Made by a program: the position numbers and the translations under genes
NCBI GenBank assembly: GCA_025766275.1
Contig: JAFKAC010000077.1
Coordinates: forward strand, 1-64,000
Source: Lactarius indigo
Lineage: Eukaryota; Basidiomycota; Agaricomycetes; Russulales; Russulaceae
Length of the DNA: 64,000 nt
Direction: 5' to 3'
Part shown: positions 1-15,199 of the stretch, piece by piece
Numbering within the stretch: the first letter of the stretch is position 1
How the letters are laid out: the number at the start of each line of letters is the position of its first letter
The notes under the pieces: model-generated
The model's database searches: none
The model's input: the letters and a program-made list of their open reading frames with translations, nothing else
Told to the model about the DNA's origin: nothing

Positions 1-1203
1 TCCCGCTTAATTGCGTCTAGTCCACGCTTGTCGCCCTGCTTCGGTCCATTCTTTCTCAGGCAGGTGGTCGACGGGGTTTCAAGATCATTGTCTTCTTCAG
101 CTGCACCGACTCGGTGACTTCCACTGGCGTTTACTCGGGGGTTGCGACTTGGAAAGCGACGGAGGCAGTATTGACTCGGACGATGAGACGGTAGCACGGG
201 CCGGGGGTGAGGACGGTCGTGTAGGAGCCCATTCCCCCATTACTCCCAGAGACATCGATCTTCCGACTACATGGTTCTCTTCCTCTAGCTACCCGTATCT
301 CGTCTCTGCGAACATTCTCCGCTACGCAGAAACCGCCCGAATCCAGCCCTCTAGCGTCGATTTTGCTCTGCACTAGCGTCGCCGCGCGTGGTCTTGACTT
401 GCCGCGCGTGCGCGCCGTCGTGCAATACGACCTCCCAACTGAGGGCGGTGCTACGGAATATGTCCATCGGGTGGGCCGTACTGCGCGCGCGGGTCGTGGG
501 GGCCAGGCGTGGGCGATCGTCGCACCGAGCGAGGCGCAATGGGCCGAATGGGTACAAACCCGCATGGACAGCGGGACCGCGGGCCACTTTGAAGCCGTGG
601 CCGTGGAAGAGATCCTGCGGACGGGATTCGGGGGGCAGGGAAAGGAGTACGAAGACCGCGCGACTGAGGTCCAACTCGCGTTCGAGCGGTGGTGCCTACA
701 GCGGAAAGAGGTGCGTTGACGTGACACCCACCATCCCCCTTTTTTTTCAGCGTACTGACCCCACCGGGCGCCACTATAATAAGAACGCGGAAATGGCACG
801 CAAGGCCTTCGCATCGCATCTCAGGGCATATGCGACGCACCCTTCGGACGAGAAACACATTTTCCACATCAGGCATCTGCATCTCGGACACCTCGCCAAG
901 TCGTTCGCGCTGCGCGAGGCCCCGAGTACTGTGAGTGCGCACGGAAAGGGGCGCGGTGCAGTAGGCACGAAGAGACGCGCCTCTGGTCGGCGGCAGAGAG
1001 TGCGTGCGGATGGGAGAGGCGACGACGACGACGACGACGACGACCCAGAAGCGGAGCGCCGGATGCGTGCTGCTGTGCGCAGTCAGGGTCGTCTTGTCAA
1101 GAAGGGCGGGGCGATGGCGAGCTCGGGTTTGTCCGAGTTCCAAGTCGCGACGGGAGAGGTGCTTGAGAGATTGGTCAACAAGGCGCAGATTCGCAGGGTA
1201 TGA
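1..1203 (+). CDS. DBP7: ATP-dependent RNA helicase DBP7/DDX31, C-terminal part, 5' end outside window
   Basis: DEAD-box helicase of the nucleolar DBP7/DDX31 family, which acts in 60S ribosomal subunit assembly. Seen here: the second RecA domain, with [16 protein letters not shown], motif V ([13 protein letters not shown]) and motif VI ([10 protein letters not shown]), then the DUF4217-type tail ([21 protein letters not shown]), an eight-residue aspartate run and a basic C-terminus. A 40-bp GT-AG intron (711-750, phase 0) joins frame to frame. The stop is at 1201-1203. The reading frame breaks three times in the first 240 bases (near 25, near 116 where DSV meets DFHW, and near the C-run at 234), always within conserved sequence. 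Because this family is essential in yeast, I read these as sequencing or assembly indels rather than a dead gene. Identity as DBP7 rather than another DEAD-box helicase is supported by the DUF4217 region. Confidence 0.88.
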
Positions 1204-2518
1204 ACGTGTGTGTGTGTGCACAAGTGAATGATGACTCTATTCATGGACCTCGCTCATCTTTCTCTTGACACTCTTCAACCCACTTCTTGGTCAACACGGA
1301 TTTCAATTAATACTTGTCGAAAATCCCCACCTTTCTGAACTTCTAAAGTAAGGGGGACCCGCCATGCCCGAGCTGCCATGTGGTTTCGTCCCGGAGATCT
1401 CCGCCGCAAGCGCCCTAACATTGCAGCGCGGCTCCACCAACTGTCAAGCATGTCAAGATTCAACTTACGCTGATCATACAGTACCGCGAAGCCAGTCAAT
1501 CGACTACTGTATCTCAAGCTCCATCTACTACTATGAGCGTCCGCCTTTTCTTGGGGATCCCCTTTAAGTTAGTGCTCTGGATCGCGCGCTCACGCGCCTG
1601 GATGCTCTTTCAAACGATTTCCTCAGGCTCTCTCAGAGGAAAGACCTTGCCTGTCAATCGAAATGGCAACATCCACACTGCTCACGTGGAAAAAGTGTAG
1701 CTATTTTTAGAAAAAAAGGCACGGGGTCGTGTTTAATTGACAACTGCAAGTCAGCTGGGGGACGCGTAGTGCGCCTGTTGCGCATATCGGTCTCAGGCTA
1801 GGTGGCGTTTCCACAAGGTCAAGAATAGACAAAGCCCAAGTATAATTTGCTTTTCATGCCACTTACTGCTATATAAAGGATTCTCCAGAGAATTTGCTAC
1901 TTGAGTAATCCTACTAGAGAGCTCGGATCGATGGACTTTTTCTAGGTCCGCTGCCTTGTTTTTTCGCGGCGCTCCTTTTGTAGTTTCTATCAAGTTCTTC
2001 TGCGAAGTTTCTGCGCTTTATGAAGTCTTACACGCTGCCCTGCAGGCGCTTCCGGAGATACAAAAGCTACGCTCTTTGTCATGTCGACGATAGCTTTGAC
2101 ATTTATTGTGATCTACACCGGAACGATAAGTTTGAAAGTCGGGGATCAATACCTGGTCAGGGAACGCCGCCACTTGAAGGTGTTTTTGGGCCTTGGACCG
2201 CAACAACGTTTACACTAACGGGAAATCTTCCAGCTCCTCAGGACGTGTGCCCACGGGGTCCCATTTAGTTATGTTATGTACCAGTTTCTCACAGCCGGGT
2301 AACGGTTCGGATCTCACCGGCCAGAAAAGTAGTCACTGGAATATTTGGCAAGCTGCAGTGCAGACCGACGACAAATATTCTTCAAAACTCTCGACCCCTT
2401 ACACAAATCTATCATCTCGACCCCACTGAGACAGAACGGACTCGATGAGGGCACAATCGTACAAAACTACGAAAGGGAGAAGCCGCTTCACCTTCGCTTC
2501 GCTGCGCCGGTGGCAATT
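1204..2518. other. Intergenic, no gene recognised
   Basis: Downstream of DBP7 and downstream of the first hydrophobin-like gene (convergent arrangement). Short open frames here show no recognisable family, no intron pattern and no repeat structure. Confidence 0.5.
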
Positions 2519-3048
2519 TCATGTACCAAGGACCTTCACACAATCTACGCCAACAAAGCCGGTGAAATCCTCTGTCGGAAAAAGTCGATCAGAAAACACG
2601 ACGCGCGTTAATCACCTGCAGTCTCCTCACCTATCAGTTCCTCCTCGCCACAGCAGAGGCAATAAGGGGCATAGCTAATGTAAACGGCGTCAGGCAGATT
2701 CATTTCGGCCAGAGAGAGAGAGAGCACTCTGCGGGGGGACGTCTTACCATTCAAGCCTGTTATTCGGGATAGCAATCAGCTGCGGTCGTCACTGCATGAT
2801 CTGGGAGAAAATGCTTACCCTGGAGGAAAAGGCGCAGTGCACGAAAACCCTGGAGCGAGCGGCTCGCAGAAGAACCCTACGAGGAGGCTCGGGTCGTTGG
2901 GCGGCGGGAGGCCATTCGATTCGAGCGTTGGGGTCGCAGTGGTACCTGGTTCGACGGTATGACACGCCAGGATCTTGCCTTGGTCCGCTGGCTGTGCACT
3001 CGCGTAGAGCGCACCAAGAAGAAAGATAGCAGTGGGGAGTAGACGCAT
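2519..3048 (-). CDS. Hydrophobin-like small secreted cysteine-rich protein, copy 1
   Basis: Three exons read on the minus strand: 2819-3048, 2631-2674 and 2519-2571, with introns of 144 and 59 bp; the sum is 327 bp, exactly 109 codons. The protein is 108 aa. It begins MRLLPTAIFLLGALYASA, a clean signal peptide, so it should be secreted. Seven cysteines: ILAC, LVGFFC, GFSC, then C-x-C-C (YCLCC), then GVDC near the end. From LVGFFC onward the order matches cysteines 4 to 8 of class I hydrophobins (LVG..C.PL, C, CC, F.G.V.V.C..V). The early CC pair of hydrophobins is missing and an extra Cys precedes the later CC, so this is a divergent relative at best. A TATA box lies about 45 bp before the ATG. 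Paralogue of the gene at 3994-4505: same exon-1 length (230 bp), same phase, same cysteine spacing. Splicing and cysteine order are read directly; the hydrophobin link is inference. Confidence 0.75.
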
Positions 3049-3088
3049 GGTGTGTTCTGCCTCTTTGCAGGACCTGCGCAAACGGACT

Positions 3089-3096
3089 GTTATATA
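3089..3096 (-). promoter_or_regulatory. TATA box of hydrophobin-like copy 1
   Basis: GTATATAA-like sequence on the minus strand, about 45 bp upstream of the ATG at 3048, implying a very short 5' UTR. Confidence 0.55.
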
Positions 3097-3993
3097 CGCT
3101 TCCTGGGAGAAGCAGCTCTAGATCAGCGATAGGAAGTCATACAGCCGTCCAACGTCGCGTATGTCAAATGGAAGTCGTTCCTCCCGTAAAGTCCGCATCA
3201 GAAGAGTATCAGAAACAAGTCAAAGCGTGTGCGATGAGCGACCGCGGCGGCCGGCACAGGCGTCAACTAACTTTCGTTTGATCCTGAATTGGTGCTTTGG
3301 TACCTGTCACGAAAGGGAAATACCAGGCGAGTTTGAGCATGCATAAAGTACTTGTATTGTGATTCAGGAGCACAGTAATGAGTTGTGCGCCAGCTTGAGG
3401 TCGACTTGTTCCTTTTCGACTGGTTTGCTGACATAAGACATTGTGCGGGATTATGTAATCATGTAGGAACAGAGCCGATTTGGCTTCGGCGGAGGGGATG
3501 CTTCCGAATGACTTGAATATTATGATACACGCACGAGGATTAGACGCACTTGTGGGCCAGGATGTGCTTTGCCATCCGGGCGAACAAAGAAGAATTACTG
3601 CCCGGCTTTAGGCATCATGCATAGGGTTGTTGGGATTACCCCGAGACCGGCCTTTGACCTTTACCACCTTGAGGGGGCCCTCACCCCGGACCGTAAAAGA
3701 AAGATCAATACATCGCTCCAGATGGAGAACGCAGCGTTTAAACTGATCATATGACCAGCTAAATCAAAATCGATTGAATAAGAGTGATCCCGGGTCAACT
3801 CCGCCGCGAGCAGATGATCAAAGACAACACGTCGGGAAACATTTGCTGTGACGGAGAGCGTGCGTATCTTGTGCATCTGCGTGTGATCAGGCGACCCTCC
3901 ACGAGGCCCCTCTGCCTCACAGCTTATCTGTTTCGATAGGAAATTGTTTGGGGAATTGAGGTATTTCTTTTTCATGCTCGGTTGGAACTCTCG
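3097..3993. other. Intergenic between the two hydrophobin-like genes
   Basis: About 900 bp separating the two co-oriented paralogues. It should hold the promoter of copy 1. I looked for a third copy of the C-x-CC exon on both strands and saw none. Confidence 0.5.
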
Positions 3994-4505
3994 TCAAGAG
4001 AAAACTCGTTTACAGCCTACTCCTACAGGCCCAGGGATATGCCCTGCAACGATGTCGATTCGGTCAACGCGTGAGGTGCGTGGGGAAGTGCAGCTCACCC
4101 GTAATAACTTCCTCGCAGCACACGCAATATTTCTCTTACTAGAAGTGAGTTAACAGAGTGAGTCCATGCGATAAAAGTTGCGAGTCGTGCGACGTACCAC
4201 CTAAATAGAAATGGAGAGGGGAAGGGAGGGCATATCGACTGAGCAGGCAGCTCTCAGAATGCACCGACGACTCACCTTGCATTCGCTGGGATAGCGTCGC
4301 ACCGCATATTCGGTATTTGGGTGCAATCTACCGCGATGAATGTTCCCGGGGTGTAGTTCGGGGTAAGCCCGACGAGTTTGTTGAACGTCTCGGACCAGGG
4401 AGACGTGAAGGCTTTTGTCGTGCACTGCAGCACATCGTGGTCGATCACCCTGGACGACGCGAGCGTGGCAAAGGAGGCAAGGAGGATCACGACGAAGCGC
4501 AGCAT
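3994..4505 (-). CDS. Hydrophobin-like small secreted cysteine-rich protein, copy 2
   Basis: Three exons on the minus strand: 4276-4505 (230 bp, identical length and phase to copy 1), a short second exon ending at 4099, and 3994-4043; intron 2 is 55 bp (4044-4098). The start MLRFVVILLASFATLASS is a signal peptide. The cysteine pattern repeats that of copy 1: QC, then 32 residues, VDC, then 7, RC, then about 10, YCVCC, then 15, VGVGC, near the C-terminus VGVGCKRVFS. The last exons of the two genes align (GFVGVDCVKV versus GPVGVGCKRV), as do the middle exons (YCLCC and YCVCC followed by acidic residues and a GTGAG donor). The 5' boundary of exon 2 is not clean: available AG sites near 4133-4139 miss the frame by one base, next to an AAA run, so one-base sequence error is suspected. 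Tandem duplicate of 2519-3048. Confidence 0.68.
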
Positions 4506-4564
4506 GTTGAGGGCGGGCGGGCAGAAGAAAAGGAAGGGGCAAGCCGGGCCCGTGATCCTCTTCA

Positions 4565-4572
4565 CATATAAG
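4565..4572 (-). promoter_or_regulatory. TATA box of hydrophobin-like copy 2
   Basis: ACTTATATG on the minus strand about 60 bp upstream of the ATG at 4505, a similar position to that of copy 1. Confidence 0.5.
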
Positions 4573-5008
4573 TGGGGAGAGACCGTAAGCACCGAAGCGA
4601 ACAACACCGAACAATTTGCACTCCATTCCTCGCTCGCGAGAAGGCACGGGACCCAAAACATTTCTCACTAGCACTGAGAGATCGAGACTCGGAAATCGGG
4701 CCGAGACAAAAAAGCGCGCGCCGCGCGACGGTATGCCCGTGGTGGAGTAGCTCTCGGTTTATGTCTTTGGGGGGGGGAGGAGGAATTCCGCATCATTAGC
4801 GCTGACGGCCGCTCGCAAGCCCATAATGTTGGGAAATGCACGCATGACAGCGAGCGATCTATCTCCGCTTGCTACATACGGAAATTTTCTCCGAATCGAA
4901 CAAACTGCGCCCGCGCACGGTCGTTGGCGGAGATCGGTTCGTCTCCGACTTGGTGAGTGCGCTGCCCCCCCCTCCCCAAATCGTGGGAGGCACGGCGAAC
5001 CGTGGGGC
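4573..5008. other. Intergenic, 3' flank of AFG2
   Basis: No gene seen. Contains a G-run (about 4769-4778) and the expected 3' UTR of AFG2 on the minus strand. Confidence 0.45.
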
Positions 5009-8214
<3,206 letters not shown>

Positions 8215-8325
8215 ATGCTGGCAGGTGCTGACTTGCCACTGGCATTGGCTCGACTCAGTATCGTCTGCGCAAGCTGCAGGCCCTCACTCTCTTTACAACC
8301 AAAGCACCATCTCCTGGAACTCCCA

Positions 8326-9411
8326 ATGGCCTCTCCTTCTTTCTCTACCTATTCCGCTATTTCCTCTTCGGTCTGTCTTCTCACCATCCGTATCCTCCTT
8401 GTACTCCTCCCCGTACTAATTTTCCCAAAGCTATCACCGTCATCTCCGATGCAATCATCTGCAGTGCAGCTGCTTGGAACCTACCCATCGCCAAGAATGC
8501 CAATCTTCACAGTGAGCTCGCTCATCCGCCCAAAACAGCACCTTACTCACCAATCGACATTCCTAGCCCAACAACAGGTGGATATCTACATGATCTTTCT
8601 CGGCGCTCTCAGTTTGCTGCTCGTCATCCCTATGTGAGTCGTTTGACTTATTTACCTATCGCGTGACTTACTGGTCCAGGGTTTTCATCGACATCTTCTC
8701 TCACCGAGCTATCACCGGCCGTGTCTGGGTAGAGTGTCTTTGGATTGACTTTCTATGGCTCTTACATCTAAGTGCGTGTTACCTCCATTCCTCGTCACGA
8801 CACCCACTCAAGTCTGTTCTACGTTTTAGTCGGTGTCATCTTTGTGACCGCCTTTCTTCCGCATGACATGTGCACACCGCAAGGTAAGGCAATCGGTGAT
8901 TCTTGAAAGGATGGTCTGATGACCTAGACTTTTACAGCTAAATTCATCGACGGCGACTCCTGTACCTCTGCGAAGCTCATACTAGCCTTCTCCTGGATAT
9001 GTACCATCAACTGTGAGGACTGTTACCTGCTGACTCGCGGTTGCAACTCCTAATATACCACTTTCAGTGTTCACCTACCTTGTCGCCCTTGTGGTTTCCG
9101 CTGTGCTCCATTATAAACAGGACTATACCGTCTGGAGCTCGCATGTACGATCCTATCCATGGTATTCCCACTCTCTCGCCCATAAGCTCGGGAATCGCCC
9201 GAGCTCTCAACCCCCTCGCCACCAACATCAGGCACCAATCTCTGCTCCCCAACCCCGACGGCCTATCCAACTCCCCGCGCGGGCGGTGCTTTCCTTCGTA
9301 CACAAGGTCGAACAAATGCACGTTCCCGATCAGGACCCCGGAGACCCCGCCCCCGACCGCCGCGTGTCGCAACCGGCGATGCAACAGACCACAGCACCAC
9401 CCCGCGCCTGA
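8326..9411 (+). CDS. MARVEL-like four-helix membrane protein with proline-rich tail
   Basis: Seven exons fit in phase: 8326-8389, 8431-8511, 8567-8633, 8680-8771, 8830-8883, 8938-9012, 9068-9411; the sum, 777 bp, is exactly 259 codons (258 aa). The protein starts MASPSFSTYSAI and has four hydrophobic stretches: residues about 13-35 (VCLLTIPITVISDAIICSA), 50-72 (YMIFLGALSLLLVIPMVFID), 82-110 (VECLWIDFLWLLHLIGVIFV) and 130-160 (LILAFSWICTI..LFTYLVALVVSAVLH). This layout, with short loops and cysteines in the third loop, matches fungal MARVEL-domain-type proteins of unknown function. The remaining 100 residues are rich in Pro, Gln, His and basic residues and probably cytosolic. The family call rests on topology and general resemblance, not on a diagnostic motif. 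Confidence 0.7.
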
Positions 9412-11949
9412 CGGTGCTCTACCCACTGCACATCCAAGCCGTGTGGGGTGCCTCCGCTACCAGCCCGACCTCGGGAGGGGGTGGAAACAGCGCGGCCCTT
9501 CCCCCTGTCTCCGCGAACTCCCAGATGCCTCTTCGGTCTGCACCCCTTCCCTCCGCCCCACTGCCGCCCGACGGTGGCCCGCCACCACTGTGGAACTGGC
9601 CGCGCCCGGACATCATGACGCTACCACCTCCGGCACGGAAGAAGGCGATCGCGCTCCCTTCTGCACCCGAGCCTACGTCGCCCATCGACCCTCCACGTCC
9701 AGCGTGCTCAGCGCCGAGGGCGTGGCTCTGCAAGGGGTCCACGTCCACCGGCCTCGACGCCAGCATCCCCGGTCCTGACCCGCGAGTTCACTCCGAGTTC
9801 ACCGAACGCACCGCGCCACACTGAACCGCCCACTTCAGTCAGTGGCGTGGGAAGGGTTGTCAACCATGTTGCGTTCTATTGTGGTTACTGTATGTGTGGA
9901 TATTCAGAAAAAAAAAGGCACCTGTACTCCCTACTCTTGGACGGGCGCTGTGCGCTCGCCGTCCGCTCCTTGAATTCCCTTGTTGTAGGGGGTACAGTGC
10001 TTTCTCTAGTTCATTAGGGTTCATTAGGTGGTTATCGTCGTAGTTACTGTTGTTGTACTTGTATTCTCAAACACTGGGACCACTTGGGTCATGCCACGAG
10101 ATATGATGCATGGTGGGTTTGGTCACTAAGGTATAAGATGAAACAACTGCACTGGTCGTTGAACGTTGATCATCTGCCCATGGTGGAGTTGATCCAGGAT
10201 AGGTTCTGTGAATGAGGGTGAAGGAATTTCCCAAAAAAAAAAAATCATCTCGTGTCATGGGATTGCCTCAAACATTGAAGTGACGTTGATCCGTTGATCT
10301 TGGGAGGAAATAATAGGATCGGCTTTTTGCGAGAATATTCCCTCAATTGTAGCATTAGCACCGCCGCAACCGTGACACAGCCTAAGCCACCGTGTAGTAG
10401 TATGGGTCTACATAGAGGACTTCTCGCTCTCCCACGCGGAGCCCCTCGTATGGAGGGCTCTCTTGTGGCGCTGCTTGGTCTTCCTTCGTGCGTGCTTTGG
10501 GAGTCCTCTTCCCGGCGGTGCACAGTTGGCCACAAATGGTACCAAAGATCCAACAATGGCCCAAAGTCGAAGCTGAGGCAGGCGGAAAGAAAGTCGGTAT
10601 CAGAGTACTGTATCTCCTCGTCTTCGGGTCGACGTAATCGTTTGTGGTGGCGGTGGAAAACAGATACTAGTAGTTGAGACTTCTGGAACTTCATTCGGGC
10701 GCTGACTCGTCAAGTAGGGAAAAAAAAAAAAGTGTTCCTCAGAATGGCACGTCGGGTGGGGGCAGACCGGTTTTAGGTCAGAACTGTACCGTGACGCTGT
10801 GCGGCTTTCCTATAGAATTCTTTTTTTGTTTTTGAACAAACTGTAGAATCCTTAGTAGAATCTAAAGTTGTTGGCGAGGTTACGTAAGGGAGCACCAGAG
10901 AGGAAAGACGGTCACGTGCTTATGCCAGTGACCAAGGCACGCCAGATGCGATGCTAGGCGGGATGAACAAATTGTGAGAGAAGTTGATTCGCTCTTGAGC
11001 TTGAGCACGTGGGGGATTTACGAGTCAAGGTTCTACTTAGACCCATTTCGGGCTTGTTTTATAGACACAAGTGGTAAGTACACTAATCTTGACACGAATA
11101 TCAGACGCAAGATCAGAGGCATTTTCAAAACAAGTCGAAACGCTTTGTAAGAACCTCGGGCAGTCGTATAGTAAGTTGGGCACCATACCGAAATGAATGC
11201 AAGTCGCGCTTTCGTTTTATTATTAGAGGCAGCAAATCGTCCTTGGTCCTTCAGACGAAAACGGAAACGCGCAAGGATATTCGGGAGAATAAAATCACAA
11301 CAGACATACCAAGAGACATACACGCACATCATATACATTTCCCTTGAGGGACACCCAAAAATTATCCGGGCAAGTACGAGACAAGCCCGAGACCGAGCGT
11401 TTTACGTGGATACTGATGCCGCTCGGACCTCCGGCAGAACGAATCCGCCAGTTGTTTCCTCGGGGGCAATGTCTATGGGAAGTTTTTAGTTCGTAAAGCC
11501 ACATTGGTTGTTTTTAGGGCTCTAAAAAGTCTGCTCAGGCCTCAAAGTCACGGAAACCTTTACGTAGAAGATCTAGATGAGCAACCCAAAAAAAAAATAT
11601 CTGGATGAGCTCGGTCAATTAAAGACGACTCAGACTGGGACCTGTGTGCACTGGGAACACAGAGGCTCTGTCATAATGCAAGGGTAACCGGCATTCGGGT
11701 TGCACAAGACTCAAGGAAGCGGGCTTGAGTTTGCTCTCGTCTTCAAGTTCGTAATCGTGACAGTACATAATACAAATATTCAGAGACGATGCGCAAATCT
11801 CCCTGACCCGTGGTTTTTGTTGACGTGTCTAGGACACACTTCCTATGTGAGAGATGCAGAAAGGAGAGAAACGGGAGAGAGAGAAACGGGAAGAAAAATG
11901 GGGCACCTTCAAGTTGGGGGGCACACGCACTCACTCACAGGGGTTTGAG
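9412..11949. other. Gene-poor stretch
   Basis: No gene with recognisable family. On the minus strand at 10382-10564 an open frame ends ESPPYEGLRVGEREVLY and could be a 3' exon of an unrecognised gene, but no upstream exon could be joined. The 400 bp after 9411 are GC- and proline-codon-rich like the preceding exon, but no splice sites that extend it were found. Confidence 0.4.
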
Positions 11950-13760
11950 AATTTGTGTCGATGCCGCCACATCACTTCCGTATGCCCTCTCCATGCTGTA
12001 CAGTGCCAAGTACAGTGAAATGGGGTCACTGGATGCAAGTTCCGGGTATTTGCATTTGCACCGTGCTCAAGAATTAGCATGGCTATCTCCAAATGACCTC
12101 GACCAGCAACCCACTATGTCCATATTTGTCTCGTGCCCCAGTATTTGCACGGTAAGTAAACGCGTCATTTGCAGATACCCTCCCTGCACTGCCAAGTAGA
12201 GCGGGGATCTACTGTTTGGTATTCGGTGTATTCGGGTCGGCACCATGTTCGGGAAGTAGCGCGCGGCTATTTGCAGATGCTATCCTCACTCACCGCGAGA
12301 TGCAATGGGGTCTGGCCATAGTTGTTGTTCCGAAATTGAACACATTGAACACCAGCTCTGTGCCCAAGTAGAAAGCGCACCAGGCCCATGTGCCCTCCCC
12401 ATACCGCACAGTACATTGGGACCAGTTGCGTGATCTGTGAATTTGTGTTGGCGCCGTGTTCGAGAAGTAGCGCGCGCGGCTTTCCTCCGAATGACGTGCC
12501 GCAATGTAACGGAACCTCCCCATCCTTGTTGTATGGACAAGCTCCGGCCTACACTCGAAACTAGTACACCGGCCCACCCTATATTCTAACCATTCCACGC
12601 CCACGTCAACGTTGACACTACCCCATGGCGAACCAACGTCCACGCCTTGCACGTTCCGGAACACTTTAGATTACCTTGCAATACTTCCATATACGACGAC
12701 TACTCATGTATATAAGGCCTCGAGAATCGCACGAAAAACAACAAGCCCTCTTCTCTCTTATCTCTTTGTTTGCCTGCTTGGGCGATCCGAGACGTCTAAA
12801 CTATCATTCCAAGTCTCCTGCCGCGTGTGTCAAGTCGCGTCGACCCTCTTAGCCTCTTTTTTTTGGGATGCAAAACCCTCTTAGCCTCGCCTTTATCTGT
12901 TCCGTACGTATTCTGTCTGCATTTTCTAGGGACGACTCTCAATCATCTCGTAGCGACTATCTACATTGTTCCCGGCTTAGATATTCGCACCGTTCCGGAA
13001 CAACAAGCGCGTCATCTCCGTGTTCCCTCCCCTTGCTGCACAGTGCGGTGGGTTCACTTGCTGTGTGTTCGGGGTATTTGCGTCGGCACTATGCTCGAGA
13101 AGCAGCACGAACTTCTTCGAATGGCCATCCCTCGCTACGACAAACAACGCGGTCTTCCCATTATTACCTCTGGCCTTAACATCCGCATGTGCTGAAACAA
13201 CAAACGGTCTCTTTCTTAATGCAGCGGAGTCGCTGTTTTGTATTCGGTACATTTGGGCTGGCGACATATCCGAGATGCACCCTAGCTATCTCCGGATGAT
13301 CTTGCATTGCCGCGAGATACAACAGAATGTCCCGGTCCTTGTTCCAGAGCTCCGGCGTTATCCCGAAGCAGAAAGCGCATTAGGTCCAGATACCCTCCCC
13401 GCGCTCCGCGATGCAACGGGGTCGCCTGCCATGTGGTCGGTCGGAGCATTTGCTTCGATACTATGTTCTAGATGCACCACTACTATCTCCGAATGACCTT
13501 GCCATACAGCAAGGTGCAACGCGGTCCGGTCATCCTCGCTCTGGCTCAACATCTGCGCCTTGCCGAAGTAGCAAGCGCACCGGTTCTATATGTCCTCCCT
13601 ATGCCACGCGGTGCAACAGGGTCACATGTTGCATGGTATATGTATTTGCCCTGGCGCCATGTTCGAAAAAACTTTGTCTGTTGTGCCGAGTCTCCGACAG
13701 GGCCAGACATGTCCAGAGGTGTACATATATCAAGCTCAATGTCAATTTTACCAACCACGT
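11950..13760 (-). pseudogene. Decayed ankyrin-repeat gene
   Basis: On the minus strand several diverged ankyrin units can be read in alternating frames: DRTALHLAVWQGHSEIVVVHL near 13500, NNGKTALFVVARDGHSKKFVLLLEHSA near 13130 to 13180, AARGGNTEMTRLLFRNGANI near 13000, GQTPLHLAV near 12300, and TAWRGHTEV near 11990. The units keep the TPLH/AxxGHxE signature and spacing of about 33 residues, but frame changes and stops interrupt them throughout and no start or continuous model can be built. It is probably an old ankyrin gene drifting without selection; another possibility is a multi-intron gene hidden by sequence errors. Confidence 0.6.
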
Positions 13761-14127
13761 GCGATTTTGACTTGTCGCAAAAATCCCGCAGCGCCGCCTT
13801 ATAACTGATTCATTCAGCCATTACAACCCCTTCCCTGAATTTTAAATTTCGACACCTTACATACCACGGTGCAGTGGGACGTGATACGATGCGATACACA
13901 ATATGATTTTTTACCGACGCTCAATCCCGGCCTAGGCCATTTGGTGTGGAGCATGGGCTTGAGTATGAGCCACCGATTATTGTTTTTCCTTTCATTATTT
14001 GTTCCTTAATTTCGTTTTGCATTCCAGTTGTCAATTGGGTTTGTACATGTTTTCCTCAGGGTTTGCAAGAAGGCTCTGAGATGGGGGAAGCATAGTCTGA
14101 AGCCTTACCACGAGGCACAGCAGGCAC

Positions 14128-14420
14128 CGATACCAGAAGCATCTCACTCTCTTTTTTTGAACCATACCAGAAGTATCTCGTCCGAGTCGGTAGCGAATAG
14201 CATCGGGGGAGTATGGTGCGATGATCAGGGGGACACTATATGTTCTCGGAGCAGAAATAGTACGCCACCGACCAAGGCACTGAGCACCAGAAGTATCTCA
14301 TCGGAGTCGGTATTCGCGTGGAAGCAAGGAGGGAAGTGCAGCGTTGGTGTGAGCGACGGTATTCTGGAGTATGTTGCGGCGTATACCAGCGTTCTCGGAG
14401 CAGAAGTACAGTACACTCGA
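14128..14420. repeat. Imperfect tandem duplication, about 120 bp unit
   Basis: The string ACCAGAAGTATCTC, followed by GAGTCGGTA, occurs at about 14169 and 14289, with a diverged partial unit at 14128. Each full unit later carries CTCGGAGCAGAA. No coding role is apparent. Confidence 0.55.
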
Positions 14421-15199
14421 TCGCCAACCACAGCGCGCACTCTCGCTTGCTTGCTCCCATTGAAGCGAGATCATCTCGGATCCTGTCAGGCCGGACATGA
14501 CAGATACATGGCGTTAGACAGGTGCATACAGCACTGGCAGGTGCTAGAGACAAAGCTAGAGAGGCACTGCCAGTGCGCATTGTTCGGCGCAGTTCGGAAA
14601 GATTGAGCCTAGAAGTGGCTCTATGTTCAACGCTCCTGCATCGTATGCTAATTGAAGCGCCATATCTGGAGCAATACGAACACACCACTGCACGAAAAAT
14701 AGGATGAAATTCCAAGCGAAATTCATCCTGAAATACGTACTATTTGAGAATCAAATTAATTCTTACATGATAGGACGAATAACATTTCGAAATTTCTCGC
14801 TTTCCCACGAGAATCAAGACGAGAATTATCCGAGCTCTTCGATGGCCCCTCCTGGTCCTGAAGACCACTGACGTCGCGAGGGGCAGTAAATCGAGCATGA
14901 TTGTCAATATCACGTAGGATGAAATAGAGTTACTGTAAAAGAATCCAAGGTTTGAGGGAAATTAGTCTAACCAAAAACGACTCACTAGCCGATCTCAGAA
15001 CGAATATCAGTCTTGATACCAGTAGCCACTTTTGCAAGGACTTTGGATGGAAACCACTGGACGTAAATCAGTATCGATCTTGACTGAAAGTCTGTCTTGT
15101 TCGTTGGATAATTATAATTACTTCCGATATTCTTTGGATGGCTTTCAAGCTCAGCGCTCTTTTAGGTTGATCCAATAAAATAATATATTACAAAAAAGC
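14421..15199. other. Intergenic, AT-rich, nothing recognised
   Basis: No open frame with family resemblance. AT-rich from about 14700 onward, in contrast to the GC-rich flanks. Confidence 0.4.

Noticed and set aside
9041..9824. Proline-rich ORFs beyond the MARVEL-like gene
   Set aside because: They are other frames of the proline-rich exon and its GC-rich 3' flank; no splice signals extend the gene.
10245..10694. 149-aa minus-strand ORF
   Set aside because: No recognisable domain; only the overlapping alternative frame (10382-10564) looks mildly protein-like, and no exon could be joined to it.
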